Assembly: GCA_031546805.1 (NCBI GenBank)
Contig: JAVBJW010000049.1
Location: 1-10,611 of the forward strand
Length of the DNA stretch: 10,611 nt
Reading direction: 5' to 3'
Source: Mesenet sp031546805
GTDB lineage: Bacteria; Pseudomonadota; Alphaproteobacteria; Rickettsiales; Anaplasmataceae
Positions within the stretch are counted from its first letter, which is position 1; every line of letters starts with the position of its first letter. The notes below the pieces were generated by a model, which was not told the DNA's origin, ran no database searches, and was given only the letters and a program-made list of their open reading frames with translations. Shown here piece by piece: positions 1 through 5,944 of this stretch. The position numbers and the translations under genes are program-made.

Positions 1-310
1 ATGTATGATAAGATAAATTTCCGTGCAATATATTTAAATAAAAAATATTGTATATGAGTTGCAAAGATGTGGAACAGTGGATCAGGCACCACTGTATATT
101 AGAAATATTATCAGAAAAGCATTACTTTTTGGAGCAACATCAATTATAGTAAGTCATAACCATCCGAGTGGCAGTGTAAAACCTTCAGAAGATGATATAG
201 ATATGACAAAAAAGCTTTCTACGGCTTGTCATTACATGCAGATTAGACTTGTAGACCATATAATAGTAACCCCTAAAAGATATTTTAGTTTTAAAGAAAA
301 GGGTAGATAG
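1..310 (+). pseudogene. radC: radC remnant (RadC/JAB-domain protein), frameshifted, 5' end outside the window
   Basis: Two frames together read as the C-terminal JAB/MPN domain of RadC. Positions 1-57 give a stretch containing FRAIYLNKKY and stop at TGA (55-57). From about position 53 the next frame reads YELQRCGTVDQAPLYIR and runs to a TAG at 308-310. RadC proteins normally have these two pieces joined, so one frameshift with loss of a few codons lies near 50-58. The metal-binding JAMM motif survives downstream: HNHPSG followed by the conserved Asp eleven residues after the second His. The end (FSFKEKGR) is close to the usual RadC C-terminus. The biochemical role of RadC is poorly defined despite its old 'DNA repair' label. 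The downstream frame has only a TTG at 59 as a possible start, so a functional product is unlikely. The next gene begins 16 bases later and is also broken. Confidence 0.85.
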
Positions 311-326
311 TAATAATGTAATTGTT

Positions 327-834
327 ATGCTTAAAATTGCCACCTGGAATGTAAACTCAATACGTAAACGGATTGATCAACTCTGTAACTTTATTACTGA
401 AGATGAAATTGATATTATAATGCTACAAGAAATTAAATGTACAAATGAACAATTTCCTTACGAACAAATCGAGCAATTAGGTTATAAATGTATAGTTCAT
501 GGAGAAAAAGCTAGAAATGGTGTTGCCATAATATCTAAACATTCAATAGTACAAGATAGCTTAAAAACAAGTATTGTTGATAATACGTTATTTAGAGTGG
601 AGTGCAATATTTAAGAGTTGCTATGTACCAAATGGTCAGAGTATTGATTCCGAAGTGTTTCAGTATAAGTTACATTTTCTTGATGCTTTGTATCAGCATT
701 TACACAATCTATTTAAAAAAGAAGAAGTCACAATTATAGGAGGTGATTATAACGTTGCCCCTTACAAAATAGATGTGCATGATGATTATGCTACAGTTGT
801 GTGTTATATAGTAAATCCTATATCTGTTTAACAT
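327..834 (+). pseudogene. xth: xth 5' part (exodeoxyribonuclease III), frameshifted and truncated by an insertion
   Basis: Exonuclease III is a Mg-dependent AP endonuclease and 3'-5' exonuclease of base excision repair. From ATG 327 the frame reads MLKIATWNVNSIRKR and includes the LQEIKC motif with its catalytic Glu, then hits TAA at 612-614. The adjacent frame resumes at about 613 with SCYVPNG (catalytic Tyr region) and continues to GGDYNVAP, which holds the conserved Asp and Asn. It stops at TAA 829-831, and after the stop the same frame still reads HESKLY into the next gene's end. Compared with the family, a few codons between ECNI and SCYVPNG are lost. The C-terminal third, with the WWDYR, RID and SDH motifs, is missing here; decayed parts of it lie beyond the minus-strand gene at about 1742-1915. 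The gene cannot make an active enzyme. Confidence 0.9.
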
Positions 835-841
835 GAGTCAA

Positions 842-1745
842 AATTATATCAATCCTGCAGCTCTTCAACCTCATCAAGTGATAATCCAGTAAACTTGACA
901 ATAGTATTGACATCAATATTATCAGCCAGCATTCTTTTGGCCACTTCAATTTTCCCTTCAATCTTCCCCTTCTCTTTAGCAAGATCGAGTTTATATGCAA
1001 GTATGGCTTCTGCTTTACGTAGATCCATAATTCTTTCTTCATAAGCAACAAGATCTTTTTCATTCCAGCTAAACCTATCTAATTCATCATAAGCTTGCTT
1101 TATAATTGGTGCTTTTTCAGCAATTTTTCTTAAGTCTTCATCTGTAGTGTCTTCAGCATATTTAAAAAAGAAGCACCAACGCTCTACAATGTTTTCCAGT
1201 TGCTCTTCTTTGGTTTTAGGAAATTTTGGCAGTTCTATAAAGATAAATTGCAGATCTTTTAAGTAATGGCCATTGGTTTTAATATCACGAATATTATGAG
1301 TAGAAATATAATCAACTTCTTTAGGAAATAACGTGCAGTTGGAAATAGCAATAAAGAATACTTTTTGAAGATCAATGTATTTACCAGATTTATCTAATTG
1401 TCTTGAGTAAGCCTTAGCAGCATATAGTTGAGCACGTTTTTCAAAACCTTTATCACGAGCAAGCTGCATCTCAATGACAAATCTATTACCGGCAGAGTCT
1501 CGACAAAGAACATCAACGATACTTTGTTTATCAGAAGCAATTTCAGGATCCAAGATAGTACTTAAAAACTCAACTTCTTCAATGGTACTAATTTCAGTAA
1601 ATCCCAAGATATCATTTAAAAAATGGATGAGGATATTCTTATTCTTTTCAGTACCAAATATCTTTTTAAAGGTTAAATCGAGTTTTGGATCAAGAAATTT
1701 GGAAAGAGCCATATATAGAAAGGGAATAAAACATTAATAATTATA
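842..1745. mobile_element. candidate insertion unit carrying the rpn gene inside xth
   Basis: The stretch separates recognisable 5' and 3' pieces of xth and holds only the minus-strand rpn-like gene. The same 7 bases, AATTATA, occur immediately outside the rpn stop codon (842-848) and at 1739-1745 on the other side, as a target-site duplication would. In such AT-rich DNA a shared 7-mer is weak evidence by itself. No terminal inverted repeats were seen, so the exact ends are uncertain. The alternative is a recombination event that dropped rpn here without a defined element. Confidence 0.45.
849..1712 (-). CDS. Rpn family PD-(D/E)XK nuclease (putative transposase), intact
   Basis: The 287-residue protein belongs to the Rpn/PDDEXK 'putative transposase' family (TIGR01784 type), whose E. 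coli RpnA-E members promote recombination and have DNA endonuclease activity. The N-terminus FLDPKLDLTFKKIFG is the typical family opening. The nuclease core shows an Asp in IVDVLC (D67) and the E-x-Q pair in VIEMQ (E81, Q83). The C-terminus (about 240-287) has the usual charged helix GKIEGKIEVAKRML and the TGLSLDEVEEL ending. Length and motifs look complete. No Shine-Dalgarno sequence precedes the ATG. The gene sits opposite in strand between the two halves of the broken xth, and a 7-base repeat AATTATA flanks it (842-848 and 1739-1745). It therefore looks like the body of an insertion. Mobility of this family is inferred from spread and copy number more than shown; no terminal inverted repeat was found. 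Confidence 0.88.
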   Translation of the reverse strand: MALSKFLDPKLDLTFKKIFGTEKNKNILIHFLNDILGFTEISTIEEVEFLSTILDPEIASDKQSIVDVLCRDSAGNRFVIEMQLARDKGFEKRAQLYAAKAYSRQLDKSGKYIDLQKVFFIAISNCTLFPKEVDYISTHNIRDIKTNGHYLKDLQFIFIELPKFPKTKEEQLENIVERWCFFFKYAEDTTDEDLRKIAEKAPIIKQAYDELDRFSWNEKDLVAYEERIMDLRKAEAILAYKLDLAKEKGKIEGKIEVAKRMLADNIDVNTIVKFTGLSLDEVEELQD

Positions 1746-1769
1746 CCATATTTAAAGTAACTTTACCAA
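1740..1769 (-). promoter_or_regulatory. candidate sigma70 promoter of the rpn gene
   Basis: On the minus strand TTGGTA (1769-1764), an 18-base spacer and a perfect TATAAT (1745-1740) lie about 30 bases before the rpn start codon. The -10 box overlaps the candidate target duplication, and the -35 box lies in sequence that looks like xth remnant. The promoter may therefore have been completed by the insertion. It is predicted from consensus only. Confidence 0.4.
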
Positions 1770-1915
1770 ATAAAATTAAAGATGCATTTAGAATCTAGAA
1801 AGTAAAGTTGGTGGGATTGGCAGCAAAATAATGGTATAAGATATCACCAAAGGCTACAGGTAGATTAGAAAAGTGCTATATAAACTACGAAGAAAATATC
1901 AACTACCTCGTTTAA
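1742..1915 (+). pseudogene. xth: xth 3' remnant (exodeoxyribonuclease III C-terminus), beyond the rpn insertion
   Basis: Short pieces in shifting frames match the missing end of exonuclease III in the right order. Positions 1781-1795 read DAFRI, the family's DAFR motif, then a TAG. Positions 1809-1847 read WWDWQQNNGIRYH, like WWDYR...WQQNxGxRIDH. Positions 1844-1912 read SPKATGRLEKCYINYEE and a little more before TAA at 1913-1915, like the segment after the RID motif. At least two frameshifts and small deletions separate them. The Asp of the RID motif and the final SDH motif are not readable. The match rests on my knowledge of family motifs, not on an alignment, but the order and spacing relative to the 5' half make chance unlikely. 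Confidence 0.72.
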
Positions 1916-1921
1916 ACAGTC

Positions 1922-1969
1922 TTGTTTTGCTAAATTTAAAAATTTATACTATGGTAATAGTAGTATAAT
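1922..1969 (+). promoter_or_regulatory. candidate promoter with inverted repeat over the -10 region, before the 420-residue gene
   Basis: TTGTTT (1922-1927), a 17-base spacer and TATACT (1945-1950) form a plausible sigma70 promoter about 60 bases before the start at 2012. A perfect 8-base inverted repeat, TTATACTA (1944-1951) and TAGTATAA (1961-1968), separated by 9 bases, covers the -10 box. It also contains a second possible -10, TATAAT (1964-1969). This arrangement suits a repressor operator, but no regulator is identified. Confidence 0.4.
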
Positions 1970-2011
1970 TATATTATCATATCCAAAAAATTATTTAAAT
2001 TAGGAGACAAC

Positions 2012-3274
2012 ATGAGTTGCAGTAGCATTTCTTCTGTAGATACTACATACAATTCTGGCACAGACAGTGATTGGGATTCAGAAGAGGATTCAAGTAGTGA
2101 TTCAGATATTAGTAATTATTTCTTTTTGAGTAATCCATTATCAGAAAAACTAAAATTACCATTAACTGAAAATGAGAAGAATTTGATAGATGAATTTTAT
2201 AAAAAGATGGAAGAAATAAGTGAGCAAGATGATCAAGCATATAATCAAAATGAAAATTATACAGAGAATGCTTTAAGAAATATTGATCATTTAGTAAGTG
2301 AATATTTGGAAAAGGGAATAAGACTAAATTCATATCCCGATAGTAAAAATAATACAACTATAGCAGATCTAGTATTCTTTATAATAGAGGGTATTGCTGG
2401 TAATGCTATGAATAATGTAAAGGGTGGCTACTCAGAATCAAAAGGATACAGATACAGTGGTGGTGATGGTATTAATAAAGAAGCAGTCTGCTTAGGAGAT
2501 AGAATAATGGAAGGTGACTGTATTAATACAATGGAAAATATAGTTATTAAGGTATTGTTGAATGGTGGAAAAACTATTTTAAAAACTCCTTTCCAATATG
2601 AGGGATTGGGGCATATAGAATATAATTTTGAATGCAATCTTGTTGACAAGTGTAGAAAAATTAACATCAAGCTTAAAAACGTAGCATATAAAAGTGTCAT
2701 AAATAAGAATAAGGGTGATTTTGAAGTAGCAATAGATAATGGCTATTTTTTCATAGAATATGAAAAGGGCAGTATAGTTGAACTGACAAAGGTTACAAAC
2801 AACCAGATCATAGATGATTTAAATTCAGAATATAAGTTAAACTTAAGAATTGGCATACTTCAAATTGGAAAAAGCATAGTCAAAGTTGAAAAACTAGGAG
2901 AAAAAAGAAATTACACAGATGTTCCAGAAGGTAGTATTAAAATGTCTTTTACTACTGAAATAGAAGGTAAAACTGAAAAGATCAGCATTCTTTTGCACTC
3001 TGATAAAGAAGATAATAGTAAAATAAGAGTGGAACTCAACGAAGAGAATCAGAAGAAATTTGATAAATTAAAGAACAAATCAAGTTTAGGCAAAAACTGT
3101 CTTTTAGGAGGAAAAAATATTCTTCAAGCTATACAAGATCAAGAGTTCACTAAACATGAGTCTTATAAGACAGCTACCTTATCCACTCTTTTAAAACAAA
3201 TTTCAGTTAGTAACATTTTTGATAATCTTAAAAATGGGTTTGAGCAATTTGGAAAATACGTATTGAGTGTGTAA
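2012..3274 (+). CDS. unrecognised 420-residue protein with Ser/Asp-rich acidic N-terminus
   Basis: I do not recognise this protein. The start is well supported: AGGAGA at 2002-2007 lies 4 bases before the ATG. Residues 1-35 are rich in Ser, Asp and Glu (for example DSDWDSEEDSSSDSDIS), a low-complexity acidic head. Residues 50-110 look helical and charged. Residues 140-155 are Gly/Tyr/Ser-rich (GGYSESKGYRYSGGDG). Residues about 180-350 alternate hydrophobic and charged residues in a pattern that suggests beta strands. The C-terminus returns to Lys-rich helical sequence. I see no signal peptide, membrane helix or catalytic motif. The frame is intact over 1.26 kb although its upstream neighbours are broken, so it is probably expressed and useful. 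It has its own promoter and is followed, 241 bases later, by a J-domain protein on the same strand. A secreted host-interaction protein is conceivable but is only inference. Confidence 0.8.
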   Translation: MSCSSISSVDTTYNSGTDSDWDSEEDSSSDSDISNYFFLSNPLSEKLKLPLTENEKNLIDEFYKKMEEISEQDDQAYNQNENYTENALRNIDHLVSEYLEKGIRLNSYPDSKNNTTIADLVFFIIEGIAGNAMNNVKGGYSESKGYRYSGGDGINKEAVCLGDRIMEGDCINTMENIVIKVLLNGGKTILKTPFQYEGLGHIEYNFECNLVDKCRKINIKLKNVAYKSVINKNKGDFEVAIDNGYFFIEYEKGSIVELTKVTNNQIIDDLNSEYKLNLRIGILQIGKSIVKVEKLGEKRNYTDVPEGSIKMSFTTEIEGKTEKISILLHSDKEDNSKIRVELNEENQKKFDKLKNKSSLGKNCLLGGKNILQAIQDQEFTKHESYKTATLSTLLKQISVSNIFDNLKNGFEQFGKYVLSV

Positions 3275-3515
3275 AACAATCTACTTTATCTTTTATAATC
3301 TTTCTCAAGAAACTTAAGCCAGCAATATTGGGAGCCAAAAATAACTTGATGTACCACCTTAAATTATTGTAATATTAACATATGCTTAAGATAAAATACA
3401 AATTAAGAGTTATAAATACTAAAATATCTACAAAATTTTTATTTAATTTATAAGGTAAATTTATGCTGATTAATGTATAGTTAAAGTGATTTTTACTGTA
3501 AAAATATAGATTGAA
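3275..3515. other. intergenic AT-rich spacer, no gene seen
   Basis: This spacer lies between the two unrecognised plus-strand genes. I see no open frame of note, no RNA gene and no clear terminator hairpin with a T-run. A weak promoter for the J-domain gene could be TTAAGA (3386-3391), a 19-base spacer and TATAAA (3411-3416), but the spacing is long and support is low. Confidence 0.5.
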
Positions 3516-4763
3516 ATGATGGGGGAAGTGATAAATTTTCTGCAGGAGCAAAAAAAGTACAGGATACTTTGGTGGGGGTTTGGTGGTAGCTTATTTGACC
3601 ATCTCTGTAATACTTTAGGCTTTGATGCTAAATATTTACTTAAGAATAAGACAAGTGAAGAAGATAAGCTTTATGATTTAACCTGTGCTTATGGTGAAAT
3701 GCCAGCCTACCCGTGGTGGCCATGGAGTAAAAAAATTAAAGATGTAAGTTTAAGTGAAAGCCAAGTTAAAAGAGCAAAAGACTATATGCTTTATCGCCCA
3801 TGGTATAGATTTATACTTAGCATTTTTACCTCGGTATCACTAGACTTCTATTTAATAAAATGGCATAAATTATCTTATCAGGGGGATGAGATGGTGAAAA
3901 AACATAAAATTGGTAAAACTAAAAACATTGATGATCTATCGCACATTCATTTTTTAAATCAAGAGACTCAGGTTAGTGATGATGCAGATGTTGTGCTTGA
4001 AGAGGGAATCACTTTTTCTTTTGGAAAAACAACAGACTCAATTATGCAGCTGAGTTTAAAAGAAGTGTTAGAACTTTTTGGCCTACCTAAACTTCTGGAA
4101 CGTTTGGATAATGGTTTGTATGCAATTAGATCGCATCAAACACAAAAAGAAGATTATGAAAAATATTTCAATGAAGAAGTAAATCAAAAATTTAAAAAGT
4201 TATCCTTAGCTTATCATCCAGATAAAGTAGCTGGCAGCTGCGCAGAAGATAAAAGAAGAGCAACAGAGATGCAACAAGGGGTAAATACTACATGGCAAAT
4301 AATGAAAAATCTTTATGAGCATGCAACCTCTAACCACACTTCAGTTCTTAATAGGGATTTTCAATATAGTTTTTATGCTAATGTAGAAATTGGCTTATTG
4401 TCTAGTAAGGACAAGATGGAACAGCTCAACAATAAAATATTAGATAAATTATGGTGGATATCAAAGGTAAGTCATGCGCATCTGACAAGTTTGTTAGATA
4501 AGTTCTTAGTAGCAAGTAAGTCCACTATGGAAAAGCATCTGTTAGATGAAAAGAAAGATTTTCAATCTTTAGAGTGGAATATAGAGCGTAAGGTTTCAAA
4601 GGCAGTAGATGAATATATAGAAAGATATAAAGGGTTTACTGAGGAATTAGTTAAGCTATACAAAGATTGCCAAGACAATGAAGATCTAAAGTACATAAAA
4701 CCTTCAGTAAGTAAACTGCTACAAAGATGTCAGATGCAAAGTAAGATATTATCTTCAGCATGA
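3516..4763 (+). CDS. J-domain (DnaJ-like) protein of unknown function, ending at an in-frame TGA
   Basis: The 415-residue product contains a J-domain-like segment at about 178-268. It has a helix with VNQKFKKLSLAY, the diagnostic HPD tripeptide (H234-D236) that activates DnaK/Hsp70 ATPase, and a following helix (MQQGVNTTWQIMKNLY) like J-domain helix III. The glycine-rich and zinc-finger regions of true DnaJ are absent, so this is a type III J-protein, not the housekeeping chaperone. The N-terminal 120 residues are aromatic-rich, with YPWWPW at 65-70 and a moderately hydrophobic stretch at about 97-115. Residues 290-415 are long charged helices, possibly coiled coil. Start choice is uncertain: ATG at 3516 or 3519, with no clear ribosome site. 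The same frame stays open for 85 codons after the TGA at 4761-4763, so this is probably a shortened form of a roughly 500-residue protein. A DnaK-recruiting or effector role is inference. Confidence 0.75.
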   Translation: MMGEVINFLQEQKKYRILWWGFGGSLFDHLCNTLGFDAKYLLKNKTSEEDKLYDLTCAYGEMPAYPWWPWSKKIKDVSLSESQVKRAKDYMLYRPWYRFILSIFTSVSLDFYLIKWHKLSYQGDEMVKKHKIGKTKNIDDLSHIHFLNQETQVSDDADVVLEEGITFSFGKTTDSIMQLSLKEVLELFGLPKLLERLDNGLYAIRSHQTQKEDYEKYFNEEVNQKFKKLSLAYHPDKVAGSCAEDKRRATEMQQGVNTTWQIMKNLYEHATSNHTSVLNRDFQYSFYANVEIGLLSSKDKMEQLNNKILDKLWWISKVSHAHLTSLLDKFLVASKSTMEKHLLDEKKDFQSLEWNIERKVSKAVDEYIERYKGFTEELVKLYKDCQDNEDLKYIKPSVSKLLQRCQMQSKILSSA

Positions 4764-5021
4764 GAGTTTTTTGAGAAAAAAAATGGTTATATATTTTCTT
4801 ACTCAATAAATCCACAGCCATATTCTTTAGCAGATAGAGAGAATTATGAGAAGGTAGATGAATATTTTGTTCTGCCAGTGATAGAGTACTTAAACATTTT
4901 ATTTATATCTTGTGAGCTGGCAAAAAAAGCAGAAAAGAAAAAAAATAAAGGTTTATATAAGAAATCGAGAAAATTTATATCGTCAAAAATAGGAAGTTTG
5001 ATAGAGAAAAGTAGAAATTAA
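4764..5021 (+). pseudogene. in-frame 3' continuation of the J-domain gene beyond the TGA stop
   Basis: Directly after TGA 4761-4763, in the same frame, 85 sense codons run to TAA 5019-5021. They read EFFEKKNGYIFSYSINPQP, then a segment with VDEYFVLPVIEYLNILFI, then a Lys-rich tail ending IGSLIEKSRN. In DNA this AT-rich an 85-codon open run by chance is improbable. It has no ATG in frame (a GTG lies midway), so it looks like the original C-terminus of the J-domain protein, cut off by one nonsense change (for example CGA, AGA or GGA to TGA). Readthrough is possible but nothing specific supports it. Confidence 0.7.
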
Positions 5022-5334
5022 AAATTATATTATTATCAATAACTTCTAAAACAATCATAAGCATCAGGTTAAAAAGTTGACAAATTTAGAAAAATCACAC
5101 TCCCCAGCGCCAACAAAAATTTAGATATTTACTTTACTCTCAAAACCACAAAAAGTGCCCATGTTTTAGAGAAAAATGGTTAATAATGCAATGTTATGGA
5201 AAACAAAACAGAGAGTTACTTGAATTATAATTAGGTGCAAAGGTAGACATGTATACAACATATAGTTGCCTGCTGTGAAGGTTTTGGCCTTGTTATCAAA
5301 CTTAATTGAGAGAAGTTTTTTACGTTTAATAAAG
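5022..5334. other. long spacer between the J-domain gene and the tRNA, no recognisable gene
   Basis: About 310 bases with no convincing gene on either strand. Positions 5266-5346 hold a short plus-strand frame reading LPAVKVLALLSNLIERSFLR that runs into the tRNA. It could be the end of a decayed gene, but I cannot assign it. An 8-base palindrome TGTATACA lies at 5250-5257. No terminator for the minus-strand tRNA transcript is clear. The region marks the edge between the accessory half and the conserved half of the window. Confidence 0.5.
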
Positions 5335-5408
5335 TGGGACTGGTAGGAGTTGAACCTACGACCCCTTCGTTATGAGCGAATAGCTCTAACCACCTGAGCT
5401 ACAGTCCC
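5335..5408 (-). tRNA. tRNA with CAT anticodon, probably elongator tRNA-Met
   Basis: The minus strand folds as a complete 74-base cloverleaf. Acceptor GGGACTG pairs with CAGTCCC, the D-arm is GCTC/GAGC, the anticodon loop CTCATAA carries CAT, and the T-arm GTAGG/CCTAC encloses TTCAACT. The discriminator is A, and CCA is not encoded. The D-arm and the variable loop GGGTC resemble elongator tRNA-Met. tRNA-Ile2, which also has a CAT anticodon later modified to lysidine, cannot be excluded. It is not initiator tRNA, because the first acceptor pair is matched. The outermost anticodon-stem pair (27-43) appears to be A-G, a mismatch. The gene lies 56 bases after trxA on the same strand and may be co-transcribed with it. 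A 5-base hairpin (5409-5423) touches its 5' end. Confidence 0.93.
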
Positions 5409-5464
5409 GTATTTTAGTAATACTTTAAACTAGCATATATAAATAAATTTGTCTAAAGCAAAAA

Positions 5465-5800
5465 TCACTTATTTATTTTTTTTATTTCATCATCAACCCA
5501 TTTAGCTAAAGCATCAAAATCACACCCACCAATCTTTCTTGCAACTTCTTTTTTATCTTTAAATATGATTAAAGTAGGTATAGATCTAACATTATAAGAT
5601 GAGGCTATATCTTGTACTTCATCTATATTAAGCTTGCATACCCTGATTGATTTGCGGTCTTCAGCCAACTTTTTGATATGCGGCATTAGTGCTGTACATG
5701 GAGCACACCAAGGAGCCCAAAAATCAACTAAAACAAAATTATTGTTTTGCATGATCTCCTCGAAATTTGTATCGTTAATCTCTATAATATCATCGCTCAT
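5465..5800 (-). CDS. trxA: thioredoxin
   Basis: This 111-residue cytoplasmic thioredoxin passes electrons from thioredoxin reductase to protein disulfides. The fold signals are all present: buried D26 in LVDFWAPW, active site W31-C32-A33-P34-C35, the cis-proline in SIPT (P75), and a final helix (FDALAKWVDDEI). Length is normal for TrxA. The active site is WCAPC where most bacterial thioredoxins have WCGPC; the middle residue tunes redox potential, and Ala is a known but less common variant. The start is supported by AGGTGA three bases before the ATG. A possible promoter on the minus strand starts with TTGCAA near 5851-5856, but its -10 is poorly spaced. The gene is divergent from argS, with 144 bases between them, and its transcript points at the tRNA downstream. 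Confidence 0.96.
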   Translation of the reverse strand: MSDDIIEINDTNFEEIMQNNNFVLVDFWAPWCAPCTALMPHIKKLAEDRKSIRVCKLNIDEVQDIASSYNVRSIPTLIIFKDKKEVARKIGGCDFDALAKWVDDEIKKINK

Positions 5801-5944
5801 AAATCACCTAACTAGTTCAAGATTACTATATACTATTAAATTAGAGAAGCTTTGCAAATTAAAAAATTAATTTTAAAACAATTCTGTTTTACTAGCATGC
5901 ATAAGCTAAGTATTATGGTAAACTTCAGGTTTGTTATAATATTC

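Noticed and set aside
818..1063. Minus-strand open frame of 81 codons
   Set aside because: It overlaps the rpn gene in another frame, is Leu/Ile/Lys-rich by composition and has no family signal.
1474..1737. Plus-strand open frame opposite the rpn start
   Set aside because: Antisense shadow of the conserved rpn coding sequence.
2109..2700. Two minus-strand open frames inside the 420-residue gene
   Set aside because: Antisense shadows; the sense frame has a ribosome site and full-length coding character.
4761..4763. TGA as a selenocysteine codon
   Set aside because: No SECIS-like hairpin is evident right after it, Rickettsiales are not known to make selenoproteins, and J-proteins have no selenocysteine at this place.
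5852..5944. TTG-started N-terminal extension of argS
   Set aside because: The extra 31 residues are not part of known ArgRS, and ATG 5945 gives the normal start.
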